Source: Paenibacillus ginsengarvi
GTDB lineage: Bacteria > Bacillota > Bacilli > Paenibacillales > NBRC-103111
Reading direction: 5' to 3'
NCBI RefSeq assembly: GCF_003626695.1
Contig: NZ_RBAH01000025.1
Span: forward strand, 62,001 to 126,000
DNA length: 64,000 nt
Shown: positions 8,919 through 18,293 of the stretch, piece by piece
Layout: the number at the start of each line of letters is the position of its first letter
Numbering within the stretch: position 1 is the stretch's first letter
Position numbers and translations under genes: made by a program
Notes under the pieces: generated by a model
What the model was told of the DNA's origin: nothing
Databases searched by the model: none
The model's input: only the letters and a program-made list of their open reading frames with translations

Positions 8919-11176
8919 GCATCGATCTCTCCTCGTTCTTGTGCGTTTTCACCATTATCGCCGCTTTTGCCGCCGAAGGGAAGAATGGAAGTCGTCTGCC
9001 TCGGCTTGCGCTGCGCTTCCTCAATCCGCAGCCTGAGCGTCACGGTCGTGCCGATTCCCGGCTCACTAGTTATATCGATCCCTCTTCCAAACTGCTGGAC
9101 GAGCCTGCTGTTAATATTAGCCAGACCAATTCCTCTCTCCAGACCGCGGCCTGCTTGCAATCTGGCCAGCAGGCCTTCTTCGATGCCGATCCCGTCGTCG
9201 TGAATCCGGATGACGAAATCCCCTTCTTCTACCGTTACGCCGAGCCGTACTTCTCCGCCCCGCTTGCGCTTCATAACGCCGTGCCGGATCGCGTTCTCGA
9301 CGATGGGCTGAATCGTCAGCGGAGGCAAGTAAAAGTTCATCCCGGCCGGCACGTCCAGCTTGACCTTCAGCCGTTCTCCGAAACGGGTCGCCTCAATGAA
9401 CACATACGCCCGTATCAGGCGAAGCTCCTGTTCGAATTCCACCAGCGGGGACATGCTGTCGTACCGAAAGCTTTCCCGCAAATAATGGGCGAACTCGCTG
9501 AGCAGCCGGCGCATTTTATCCGGCGAGTCGTGGCTGAGCGCCGCGATTGAATTAATGGTGTTGAAGACGAAGTGCGGCTTGATCTGGGCATGGAGCAGCG
9601 CCGATTCCATCCGCAGCCGGTCCCGCACCGACCGTTTCATCTGGATAAGCGTCCGGACGCGGGCCCGCAGCTCGGTCGCCCTCGCGGGTTTGGCCAGAAA
9701 GTCATTCGCCCCCGCCGCGAACGCAAGACCGATATCTTCATCCCGTCCGGCCCCGGTCATCATCAGCACCGGCATATCGTAGAGCGTGTCGCGTTCGCGG
9801 ATTTTGCGGCAAACCTCTGTGCCGGAAAGACCCGGAAGGGCGAGATCGAGCACGACCAGATCGGGTCTCAGCGAATCGGACAGCTTCCTTAGCGCATCGT
9901 CTCCGCTCGTAGCCCTGCTCACGCGCACATTCCCGCCCGTAAGCAAGCTTTCGAGCATTCGCAGATTGGCGGGATCGTCATCCACGATCAACACATGCGC
10001 CTCTTCGTCGCCGGGCGAGCTCACCGCTTGAAACGGCTCCTGTCTGCCCGCTTCCGCAGAAGGAAACGCCATCGTCTCCTCGCCGTGGCTCCACGTCCGG
10101 AGCCGATCATAGTCGCCGGCACCCCCGTCCCCTTCGCCTTCGGCTTTGGCGGCTGCGGGAAGTCGGAACGAACACGTAAACCCGTTTCCCGGTTGCTGCG
10201 TGATACTCATCGAACCTCCCTGCATTTCGACCAATCGTTTGGTCAGCTTCAAGCCGAGACCGGAAGTAACCCAGGGCGGCGATTCCGCGTTCGCCTCGCC
10301 CGATTCGTTCCCTCCGTTAACCGGCTGCTTCTCCGGCATACCGGAGCCGGACTCCGTCACCTCGATTTCAACGTACGTCTTCTTGAACGATGCGCTGACC
10401 GTAATCGTTCCTTGCGCGGTCCGGTGTGACCCATAGGCCAGCAAGTTCGACAAAACCTGCGTCAATCGAAACGCATCCGCGAGCACGGCAGGCAATCCCT
10501 CCGGCACATGGTTAACGAGCCTTACGCCGTCTTTTCCCTGAAAGGATCGGACCCTATCGATCGCATTGTCGGCAATGACTCGCACGTTTGCCGCAGCAGG
10601 GACGATCGTCAAGGTCCCCTCCTCGAGCTTGGACCAGTCCGCCAACTCTTCGATCAAACGGGCCGACCGCTCGCCGGTCGCCGCCAGGAGCTGCAGCTGA
10701 TCCGCCTGCTGGACCGTCATACGCCCCCAGTCTTTGCGCAGCATCGAATTGGCGATGCGGCTCATGTGCTGCAGCGGTGCGCGAAGCTCGCGGGCAGCGC
10801 CGGCAACAAACTCGTGGTTCGCCTTTTTTTTGTTTTGCAATTCAGCGGCCAAACGACCCGATTGCCGGTGCAGCCGAATAAGCCGGTACGCAAGCAAGGC
10901 GCCGAATGCCTGAGTTACGAGCAAAAGCAGCCCCAGCGATCCTTGATCCGGATCGTCCAGCCGGTACAGCAGATAGCCGAGCATCGCGGTACCGGTCCAG
11001 AATCCTAGCGTTATCGCGGCTTCGTATACGATTCCTTTGCGGGAAAACTTGTTTTGGCCTGCAACCAGCAGGGCAAAGGCCAGCAGCAAACATCCGCATG
11101 AAATCCATGCCGGGTCTCCTCGGGCAAAAGCGTCCAGCCATCCGGCCGGCGACATCTCTTCCCTCCAATTCCCCAT
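8915..11176 (-). CDS. Hybrid sensor kinase with a degenerate first kinase module
   Basis: A 753-residue membrane protein. Three hydrophobic segments lie in residues 25-100. A HisKA/HATPase module follows (about 115-340) in which the usual SHELR reads AARELRAPL, putting Arg129 where the phospho-His belongs; the N-box Asn is also replaced (QVLSNLLAYG). Next comes a receiver domain (about 393-510; Asp444, Lys496). Last is a LytS-type kinase (His_kinase, QIKPHFVFNTI with His535) and an intact HATPase (IVENAIRHG, DDGIGIEE). Only the C-terminal kinase looks catalytically complete. ATG 11176 is preceded by GGGGAGGCGG. It is coupled to the downstream BTAD regulator. Confidence 0.9.
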   Translation of the reverse strand: MGNWREEMSPAGWLDAFARGDPAWISCGCLLLAFALLVAGQNKFSRKGIVYEAAITLGFWTGTAMLGYLLYRLDDPDQGSLGLLLLVTQAFGALLAYRLIRLHRQSGRLAAELQNKKKANHEFVAGAARELRAPLQHMSRIANSMLRKDWGRMTVQQADQLQLLAATGERSARLIEELADWSKLEEGTLTIVPAAANVRVIADNAIDRVRSFQGKDGVRLVNHVPEGLPAVLADAFRLTQVLSNLLAYGSHRTAQGTITVSASFKKTYVEIEVTESGSGMPEKQPVNGGNESGEANAESPPWVTSGLGLKLTKRLVEMQGGSMSITQQPGNGFTCSFRLPAAAKAEGEGDGGAGDYDRLRTWSHGEETMAFPSAEAGRQEPFQAVSSPGDEEAHVLIVDDDPANLRMLESLLTGGNVRVSRATSGDDALRKLSDSLRPDLVVLDLALPGLSGTEVCRKIRERDTLYDMPVLMMTGAGRDEDIGLAFAAGANDFLAKPARATELRARVRTLIQMKRSVRDRLRMESALLHAQIKPHFVFNTINSIAALSHDSPDKMRRLLSEFAHYLRESFRYDSMSPLVEFEQELRLIRAYVFIEATRFGERLKVKLDVPAGMNFYLPPLTIQPIVENAIRHGVMKRKRGGEVRLGVTVEEGDFVIRIHDDGIGIEEGLLARLQAGRGLERGIGLANINSRLVQQFGRGIDITSEPGIGTTVTLRLRIEEAQRKPRQTTSILPFGGKSGDNGENAQERGEIDA

Positions 11177-11281
11177 ATTCACCGCCTCCCCTTCGAAAAA
11201 AACGCTGCCAAGCACGGTGAACCGCAGCTTTCAGAAACTGTTCAGTTGATCTCCCTATAGTAGGCCTAGGGGGTGACACGA

Positions 11282-11515
11282 TTGAAATACACGCTGCTGG
11301 AAAAATTTTTGAAACAAAAAGCAACAATTACGCTGACCTATTCGGAAATCGAACATATTTTAGGCATCCCGCTTCCCCAGCTCGCCTACAAGCACCGCTC
11401 GTGGTGGGGCAACCAGCCTGAAGCGACCCAAGCGCTCGCCTGGCTGCGCTCCGGCTGGCTCGTGGACAGCGTAGAGCTGGGCGCCAGCGTCACCTTTGTA
11501 AGGTCGGGCGAATGA
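11282..11515 (+). CDS. Small conserved hypothetical protein (77 aa)
   Basis: A short basic protein with YSEIEHILGIPLPQLAYKH, RSWWGN and late tryptophan/valine blocks (AWLRSGWLVDSVEL). It resembles a small family I believe is called DUF7662, whose function is unknown; I am not certain of that name. A TTG at 11282 is the best start, because AGGGGG lies seven bases upstream, whereas a GTG at 11273 would overlap that site. It is divergent from the hybrid kinase, sharing its promoter region, and lies upstream of the S-layer-type gene. Confidence 0.6.
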   Translation: MKYTLLEKFLKQKATITLTYSEIEHILGIPLPQLAYKHRSWWGNQPEATQALAWLRSGWLVDSVELGASVTFVRSGE

Positions 11516-11552
11516 CGGCTTTGCGGAGCAGACCTATTTTATGAAATCAAAC

Positions 11553-11646
11553 TGAACATTTTTTGAACAAACCGCTTGAACATAACGGCTCGGAGCGCCG
11601 CGTTCGACGGTCTTGCCCGGGTATAGTTTTGTTCAGTTTTTGTTCA
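11553..11646. promoter_or_regulatory. Cluster of TGAACA/TGTTCA hexamers upstream of the SLH protein gene
   Basis: TGAACA occurs at 11553, 11564 and 11577, and its complement TGTTCA at 11630 and 11641, the last pair exactly 11 bp apart. Further TGTTCA copies lie at 11764 and at 11239 in the hybrid-kinase promoter region. Helical spacing and clustering suggest a binding array for a regulator, plausibly the neighbouring BTAD response regulator (inference). Confidence 0.45.
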
Positions 11647-11701
11647 GATCGTTATGATTTACTGTCTGAGGATTGCGGGGAGACCCCGTACATAACGAGT
11701 T

Positions 11702-11778
11702 AACAGCCTGCTGTAAAGAGGTGATAAAAACGTAACGGTTCGGAAAGTTGTGAACGTGCAGGCTGTTCATACAGCCTG
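11702..11778 (+). promoter_or_regulatory. Alternative hairpins in the SLH-gene leader
   Basis: AACAGCCTG at 11702-11710 and ACAGCCTG at 11771-11778 are both complementary to the single CAGGCTGTT at 11759-11767. The middle copy can pair either upstream across a loop holding an AAGAGGTGAT ribosome-site-like sequence, or downstream with a four-base loop. The leader therefore has two exclusive folds just before the real start site. No ligand or peptide is recognised. Confidence 0.4.
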
Positions 11779-11828
11779 AATCTTGTTAGGCCAAATTAAT
11801 AAAAAATTTTCGAAGGAGTTGTCAGAAA

Positions 11829-14800
11829 TTGAAAACGAAGCGCTTAAGGAGAGCTTTACCTCTGCTGCTGGCGCTGTTCGTCATGCTCGGCGCGATATCG
11901 CCGGTTTATGCCGCGAGCGGCGGAACAGTAGCTGGAGGCAGCACTTATTTTACGGGTACGGACAATTGGGGCGGCGGCCCTCTAGGTACAGAAGCAGCAG
12001 ATGGAGATATAGGCATACCTTTGAAAAACCAGAATAAATCAGGTGCGGACAATTACAGTAAATATCCGATCGAATTCAAGATAGAAAATGTAACTAAATT
12101 GCCGACAACTACCGCACATCTGCTTATCCGCGCGCTGGATGTCGACGAATTCAACGAGCCTGTGCTGGATCCCCCTAATGGAGAATGGGATAGGGTCTAC
12201 TTCTCATCAAACCCGGCGGATATCGCTTTTGGCAGTGGGTACACGACTTGGCCGACGGATAACGATTGGGTCAATAAGATCAAACAATCCGGTGTTGGAA
12301 CGAACGGGTTGGGTTATTACAAGGAGTTAAACCAAAACGCCTTTCTCGGAGCGCTTTCTGGAAACAATGATAAATGGAATACGTCCGTTCTGACATTCAA
12401 TAAAGATACAATATCCAAAATTGGACTGGGCGATAATTATGTAGGGATCACCATCCATCATTACTTCAACGATCCTCGCAGAAATAACAACTCGCCGAAT
12501 ACAAACTGGACTATGACGGTGGACTGGGGCCAGCTTGTAATTGACGGCGGTCCGATGGAAAACGGCGAGATTTCCAATACGGGAATATCTGTGAATCAAG
12601 GTGAAATCGTTGTAAATACCGGTTTTATTCCGAAAGTAACGGGAAATAAATTTTCAATGGAAGTAAACGTTATCGAAAAGACGAAGGATGGCAACGGGAA
12701 CGAAATTGAGCGCAATTTGACTTTAGAAAAGAAATATTTCTCTAACTCCACTTCCGGCGTGACGCAGAATTGGAATAATATCAAGCTGACTCACGCTTCA
12801 ATTGATCCTTCTAAAGAATATACAATAAATATCATTTTGTTCGATGACCGCGGTGGCGGCGACAGCAAGGGTGATTCAACTAACCCCGGAAAAGCCCAGC
12901 ATATTGTGTCGATTTCCACCTACCCGAAAGTTAAAAACTTTTCGAAGCCTCTGTTACAGGTTGGTCCCACGGGCTTTACAAAAGAGGATTTCCAAAATAA
13001 TTTCTTGAATCTGGACGACACACCTAACGGAGACAACCTTCAATCGGTCACCGTATGGCAAACCGCTCCGGAAATGGGTACGCTGACTTATAACGGAAAC
13101 CCGGTCAGTGGAAGCCAAGTCATTCCTGTAAATAGTCTCGATTTATTGCAGTTTATTCCGAATACGGGATATAACGGCCCGGTTTCATTCGACTGGAACG
13201 GTATAGACAGCCGAACTGGCAATGAAGCTAAAATAAATGGAAAAGTTTCCTTGAATTCTGCACCAACTATCAACAATATCATGCTAACAACCAAAAAAGG
13301 GCAGGAACTGCCTCTTACTAACGTATTCCCCGGCGTATTCGCCGATCCCGACAACGACAGCCTGTCCAAAGTCAAAATCGTTACGCTTCCGGACCCGGCT
13401 CTCGGCAAGCTTTATCTGGATAATGTCCCAGTGGTTCCGGGCGATGAGATTAACGCCGCCGATCTCGGCAAGCTGAAATTCGTTCCCGAAGCCGGAATGA
13501 CCGGTACCGCCGTATTTACCTGGAACGGCTCGGACGGCCTCCAATACGCTAACGCAGACAAAACGGTCACGATCCAGATCAACACGCCTCCGGTCGTAAC
13601 CAACATAACGAAGCAAGGCGGAGCATTCGGAACCGTAGTCGAATTTACATACGGCGATTTCTCCGATCGTTACCGCGACGATGACCAAGACGACATCCAG
13701 AAAGTAAGAATCACGCTGCCGGCAAACTTCAACTCGCTGGGACAGCTGTCCGTGTCTTCAGCAGTTTATGCAACGCCGGGCACTTCCTTTGAAATCGGCA
13801 AAGCCGATCTCGGCAACCTGAAATTCACTCCGGTGCCGAACCTCCCTGAAGGAACGCTGGTTACTTTCAACTGGGAAGGGCATGACGGACAGCATTATTC
13901 CAATTCCGCTAACGTTACGATCGCGTATAACGGAATCCCGGTCGCTCAGCCGCAAACTGTGATTGTGGAAGAAGGAACGTCTCCTATTCTGATCGTGTTG
14001 AAAGGGACTGACAGAGAGACAGTTACCGGTCTCGTGTACAGCATCGCTTCGTCTCCGGCGAAAGGAACGCTCGTGCCTGCCGATCCGCTGAATCCTAACG
14101 GCGACAGATGGATCTACACGCCGAACGGAGACTTTACAGGCGGGGATGACAGCTTCACCTTTACCGTAACGGACGAGCAGCATCAGACCAGCCTGCCGGA
14201 GCGTGTTACGATCCGGATTAACAAAGCGCTGGACGGCTGGACCGGCGACAAAGCGCAAGGCGATCCGACCGTTGTGAAAGCAATGCCAGGAGAGCCGCTT
14301 AGGCTGTCGGCAGTCAGCTCGCTCCTTGCTAACGAAGTAATTGCATACGTGAACGGTATACCCGTATCGCTCGTGCAAACTTCCGCAACAGGAGGGTTCA
14401 AAACGTGGGAACGGACGAACTATATCCTGCCTGAAGGTACGAATCCGGGCGAATATACCGTAACGTTCGAAGCGAAAAAGGCCGATCAAACGGTTCTGCC
14501 GGCAGAGGCGGAAGCGAAAAAAGCGGATAACAAGTTCGAAGTCGCAGGCGCCCAGCTTAGCCTGACCGCGAATCCCGACAAAATCGTCGGCGATGGAAAA
14601 ACGACGGCACAATTGACGGCTCAGCTCAAAGATACGAATGGACAGCCGATTGCTGGCGTTGAAGTCGTGTTCGCCGCACCGGCCAATACAGGAACGTTTA
14701 TCGGTTCGAACCGCGCCGTTACCGACGCGCAAGGAAATGCAGTCGTTACGTATCAATCGGCGAAAATCACCGGCATAAACGAGCAGCAAATTCCGATCAC

Positions 14801-16856
14801 GGCCAATGTGTATGATGTAGCCAAAGGCTTGTCAGCGAAAGCCGAAGTTTTCGTTACGTTCCAGCCGGCCATGATCAAAGGGGTCATTACGCAAGGCGAC
14901 GCCAACACGCCTGTCGCTAACGCTACCGTTCAAGTAACGCTGGACCTGAACGGAGACGGCAAAATCGAACCGGGAGTCGATTTCATCGGCACGGTTGAAA
15001 CCGACAGCCAAGGCGCCTACTCGATCGCAGTACCTCGCGGTGACGCGACCTATGATCTGAATGTGACGCGGACCATTGACGTCGGCGGCGTACCTACAAC
15101 CGTCACCTACTCCCAGAAAGCGAAAGTAGGGGTCGTAACGGGCTCCGACGATGAAACTTTCGAATCGGAAAAAACGGTGACCGGCATTGTTCTGTTCCAA
15201 AAAGCAGACGGGCAGCCAAGCCTGCTTGGCAGCGAAGTTTTGAACAAAACGAAAGTATTTTTAAAGGACCCGTCAGGCAATTACATTATGGAAAACGGCG
15301 AGCGGAAAACCTTCGATCTGAGCAGCCAAGGCGTATTTAACGCAAATGGTTTGTCGGTCGGAGAGTACACGCTGGAAGTCGGCTACGAAATCGCTGACGG
15401 CAAGTTCATTACGATCAGCCGCAGCCTGGTTAACGTCAAAGCGAACGGCGAAATGAACATTACGACCGAGCTGGTCGATCCGTATGGCACTATTCGCGAC
15501 GTGGTAACCAAAAACGTCATCGAAGGTGCAACGGTTACGCTGTACTACGCGGACACAGAAAGAAACGGCAAAAACAAGAGCATCACGCCAAATACGGCCG
15601 TTACGCTTCCGGCTTTGGTCGGCTTCGAGCCGAACAACAACGCAAGCCCTGCGCAAAAAAGCGATGCTCACGGTTTCTACGCCTACATGGTTTATCCGGA
15701 AACCGACTATTATCTGATCGTTGAGAAAGACGGCTACGATACATACCGGAGCCCTACTTTGTCTGTCGAATGGGATATCGTGAAGCATGACGTCCTGCTG
15801 AGCCCGGTCGAAACCGGCGGTGGATGGACCGGTGGCGGCTACGTTTCTGCGCCGAAGCCGGACGTCTCGTTGACAATATCGGTGGACAAAAACATCGTCA
15901 AGGAAAACGGTGAATCGACCGTTACCGTCGACTACAAAAACAATTCGCTGTATTCGCTGAACGCCGGCGAAATTACCGTAACCCTGCCGAAGGGCGCGGT
16001 GCTGGTTGAAGCTGGAGAAGGCAAAGTGAGCGGAGATACGATAACGTGGACAATCGCGAACTTGCCGGCTGGACAAACGGGCAGCCTCAAGTTCAAGGTC
16101 AAATGGAGCAGCTTGACCGCAGCCGAAACCGAATACGCCATCGCCGGCCAATTCAAAACGGGCAACGGCTCTAGCGCGGCTACGGCGGAATCGTCGGTCA
16201 AAATCAAAGTTTACTCCGATAACTTCGGGCTGCTCGAGCATCAGCGGTACATTCTCGGTTACCCGGACGGACAGTTCAAGCCGAACAACTCGCTTACCCG
16301 CGCCGAGCTGGCCGCGATCGTCGCGAGACTTACGGAAAACAATACGCTGAGCACGTCTCTGCCGTTCTCTGACGTGTCCGAAGAACACTGGGCAAGCAAC
16401 TACATCAAGATCGCAACGAAATACGGTTATTTCAGCGGTTTCGAGGACGGCACGTTCCGTCCGGAAGCCAAAGTGACGCGCGGTGAGCTCGCAACCGTTA
16501 TGGCGCGTTTCCTGAAGCTGCAAATCAGCGAGCCTGCGGATGCGCACTTCTCGGATACGGCAGGTCATTGGGCGGGAGCGGCTGTCGAGCAGCTGTATCG
16601 CGGCAAGTTCCTCTCCGGTTACCCGGATGGCACATTTAAGCCGAACGATTCGATCATTCGCGTCGAAGCGGTCACGCTTATTAACAGCATGCTGTACCGC
16701 GGTCCGCTGACAGGCATCCATGCGATGTTCCCGGACGTTCCGGAAACCCACTGGGGCTTCGGCGCCGTTCAAGAAGCGACCGTCTCTCACGAAGCTGCCC
16801 GGGGCAACGACGGCAGCGAAGCGTGGAAGGCCGATCTGAAAGATTACGTGCAATAA
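11829..16856 (+). CDS. Giant secreted S-layer-homology surface protein
   Basis: A 1675-residue cell-surface protein. Residues 1-29 form a signal peptide ending VYA. Residues 30-245 are a beta-rich N-terminal domain of no recognised family. About 340-790 hold cadherin-like/tandem-95-type repeats (GxLxxNxxPV ... DLGxLxFxP patterns), one starting SLTANPDKIVGDGKTTAQL is a bacterial Ig-like (Big_1/invasin) domain, then CnaB-like/carboxypeptidase-regulatory-like segments and a DUF11-like domain. Three SLH motifs (YPDGQFKPNNSLTRAELA, FEDGTFRPEAKVTRGELA, YPDGTFKPNDSIIRVEAV) from about residue 1474 should anchor it to pyruvylated wall polymer. The start is TTG 11829 with AAGGAG ten bases upstream. The N-terminal third is visibly more AT-rich than the rest, suggesting a domain swap. 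Confidence 0.92.
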   Translation: MKTKRLRRALPLLLALFVMLGAISPVYAASGGTVAGGSTYFTGTDNWGGGPLGTEAADGDIGIPLKNQNKSGADNYSKYPIEFKIENVTKLPTTTAHLLIRALDVDEFNEPVLDPPNGEWDRVYFSSNPADIAFGSGYTTWPTDNDWVNKIKQSGVGTNGLGYYKELNQNAFLGALSGNNDKWNTSVLTFNKDTISKIGLGDNYVGITIHHYFNDPRRNNNSPNTNWTMTVDWGQLVIDGGPMENGEISNTGISVNQGEIVVNTGFIPKVTGNKFSMEVNVIEKTKDGNGNEIERNLTLEKKYFSNSTSGVTQNWNNIKLTHASIDPSKEYTINIILFDDRGGGDSKGDSTNPGKAQHIVSISTYPKVKNFSKPLLQVGPTGFTKEDFQNNFLNLDDTPNGDNLQSVTVWQTAPEMGTLTYNGNPVSGSQVIPVNSLDLLQFIPNTGYNGPVSFDWNGIDSRTGNEAKINGKVSLNSAPTINNIMLTTKKGQELPLTNVFPGVFADPDNDSLSKVKIVTLPDPALGKLYLDNVPVVPGDEINAADLGKLKFVPEAGMTGTAVFTWNGSDGLQYANADKTVTIQINTPPVVTNITKQGGAFGTVVEFTYGDFSDRYRDDDQDDIQKVRITLPANFNSLGQLSVSSAVYATPGTSFEIGKADLGNLKFTPVPNLPEGTLVTFNWEGHDGQHYSNSANVTIAYNGIPVAQPQTVIVEEGTSPILIVLKGTDRETVTGLVYSIASSPAKGTLVPADPLNPNGDRWIYTPNGDFTGGDDSFTFTVTDEQHQTSLPERVTIRINKALDGWTGDKAQGDPTVVKAMPGEPLRLSAVSSLLANEVIAYVNGIPVSLVQTSATGGFKTWERTNYILPEGTNPGEYTVTFEAKKADQTVLPAEAEAKKADNKFEVAGAQLSLTANPDKIVGDGKTTAQLTAQLKDTNGQPIAGVEVVFAAPANTGTFIGSNRAVTDAQGNAVVTYQSAKITGINEQQIPITANVYDVAKGLSAKAEVFVTFQPAMIKGVITQGDANTPVANATVQVTLDLNGDGKIEPGVDFIGTVETDSQGAYSIAVPRGDATYDLNVTRTIDVGGVPTTVTYSQKAKVGVVTGSDDETFESEKTVTGIVLFQKADGQPSLLGSEVLNKTKVFLKDPSGNYIMENGERKTFDLSSQGVFNANGLSVGEYTLEVGYEIADGKFITISRSLVNVKANGEMNITTELVDPYGTIRDVVTKNVIEGATVTLYYADTERNGKNKSITPNTAVTLPALVGFEPNNNASPAQKSDAHGFYAYMVYPETDYYLIVEKDGYDTYRSPTLSVEWDIVKHDVLLSPVETGGGWTGGGYVSAPKPDVSLTISVDKNIVKENGESTVTVDYKNNSLYSLNAGEITVTLPKGAVLVEAGEGKVSGDTITWTIANLPAGQTGSLKFKVKWSSLTAAETEYAIAGQFKTGNGSSAATAESSVKIKVYSDNFGLLEHQRYILGYPDGQFKPNNSLTRAELAAIVARLTENNTLSTSLPFSDVSEEHWASNYIKIATKYGYFSGFEDGTFRPEAKVTRGELATVMARFLKLQISEPADAHFSDTAGHWAGAAVEQLYRGKFLSGYPDGTFKPNDSIIRVEAVTLINSMLYRGPLTGIHAMFPDVPETHWGFGAVQEATVSHEAARGNDGSEAWKADLKDYVQ

Positions 16857-16874
16857 TCCCATCTATACAAGGCA

Positions 16875-16910
16875 AAACGGCCGCGCCCTTTCCCGAGGGT
16901 GCGGCCGTTT
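16875..16910 (+). terminator. Terminator of the SLH protein gene
   Basis: AAACGGCCGCGCCCT pairs with AGGGTGCGGCCGTTT around a six-base loop, 18 bases after the SLH stop codon. The stem is almost perfect and works in both directions, as the next gene is convergent. Confidence 0.75.
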
Positions 16911-17032
16911 CACATTTATAACATCAGAATGCATCAGTTTTGAGCAAAGCTAAATCGTTCTGATGCTGCAAGAAAAGCTACCACTCATGCCGGGTCATTC
17001 ATCGTGGAGAAGGCTTCGCTTAAAAGCTTTTC

Positions 17033-17941
17033 TTATTGCCGCAGCCGAAGCAAAGTCTTGTGCATCCAGATCGCCGCTTGGCATCCTTCGCCCATTGCAA
17101 TCGTCACCTGTTCCGAATGAACCCCGATATCTCCCGCCGCCCACAAATTCGGAACGGTAGTCATTTTCGTTCGGGCATCGGTCATAATATGTCCGTTCTC
17201 GTGACGCTCCGCCCCGAGCTGCTCGGCCAGCGACGAACGCACCTCGTTTCCGCCGAAAGCGATAAACCCCCGGTCGGCCCAAATGTCGCCGCCGCCGGCC
17301 AGCCTGACTCCCTGGAACAGGCCGTCGTTTTCCTCCAGCACCTCGCGGATCGCCTCGGCAACGACAGTAATGCCTCTCTCCCGCATTTGTCCGGCAAGCT
17401 CAGGAGAAATCGCCTTCTGGTCGTGGTTGATGAGCAGCAGCTCGCTCGTCCGATCCGCTAGCGTCAGCGCCATCGCCGCTCCCGTATTGCCAGAGCCGAG
17501 CACGATCGTTTTACGATTCCGCACTTCAAAACCGTCGCAATCCGGACATACGTACACGGTCTTGCCGAGGCACGGGATCAGCCCGGGTAAATCCGGAAAA
17601 CGATCGACGATGCCAGTGGCAAGCAGCACCGTTGTCGCCCGGTATGTACCTTCCCGCCCTCGCAGCGCAAATGTATCCCCCTGCCGCTCCGCCTGCACGA
17701 TCTCATCCTTCACGAAGCGGATTCCCGTTTCTTCCGCCTGTTTTCTCCCGAGCCGCCGCAGCTCCGTGCCGGATATGCCTTCAGGCCAGCCCAGAACATT
17801 ATGATAATTCCGGCACAGCGTCGACCGCCCGTCGCCTTTATCCGCCACAAGCGCGGAATGACCGTACCTTCCGAGCTGAATGGCCGCCTGTAATCCCGCA
17901 ATGCCGCCGCCGACAACGATACAGTCGTAAACCGTGGACAT
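17033..17941 (-). CDS. Thioredoxin-reductase-like FAD/NAD(P) oxidoreductase
   Basis: A 302-residue flavoprotein of the TrxB-like family. The FAD-binding motif GGGIAG lies at residues 11-16, a redox-active pair CPDC at 132-135, a GSGNTG nucleotide motif in the second Rossmann domain and the final FAD motif AAGDIG near 278. The CPDC spacing matches the CxxC of low-molecular-weight thioredoxin reductases, but its partner is unknown: no thioredoxin, glutaredoxin-like or peroxiredoxin gene is adjacent. Bacillithiol-disulfide reductase-like or ferredoxin reductase-like functions are alternatives. It is alone on its strand and convergent with the SLH gene. Confidence 0.85.
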   Translation of the reverse strand: MSTVYDCIVVGGGIAGLQAAIQLGRYGHSALVADKGDGRSTLCRNYHNVLGWPEGISGTELRRLGRKQAEETGIRFVKDEIVQAERQGDTFALRGREGTYRATTVLLATGIVDRFPDLPGLIPCLGKTVYVCPDCDGFEVRNRKTIVLGSGNTGAAMALTLADRTSELLLINHDQKAISPELAGQMRERGITVVAEAIREVLEENDGLFQGVRLAGGGDIWADRGFIAFGGNEVRSSLAEQLGAERHENGHIMTDARTKMTTVPNLWAAGDIGVHSEQVTIAMGEGCQAAIWMHKTLLRLRQ

Positions 17942-18293
17942 ACGCCTCGCCCCTTCCTCGCCTACTTCAGCACCGCTTTAGTATGTCCACTTCTTGCGAA
18001 GAAACGCCGCATTCGACCCGAATCGCTGGCATTCGCTCCTTACAATTGATAAAATAATAGAATAGTTTCATAGAATCGACGGTTTCCGACCTCCCCCCAC
18101 AAACCGGTTGACCGTTCTCGAAATGTATGCTGAGCCGGCAAGGCGTAATATCCGCTTTAAAATGCCGGTAATTGTCGAGAAACGTCCGATTTGATGTTTT
18201 TTTGGATACTTAGGAAAATAGGTGCAACATTTCCCCGCATATGTCGTCGAATTCATAGAGACAGCATGTTTTTATAATGAGGTGATAATCAAG
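17942..18293. other. Intergenic region with no recognised gene
   Basis: About 350 bases between divergent genes. A TATAAT at 18272-18277 just before the ribosome site of the next gene is too close to serve as a normal -10 for it. I see no repeat, RNA motif or coding potential. Confidence 0.4.

Noticed and set aside
15273..16862. 529-codon minus-strand frame under the SLH gene
   Set aside because: Arg- and Val-rich antisense frame with no domain motif; the opposite strand encodes clear SLH domains.
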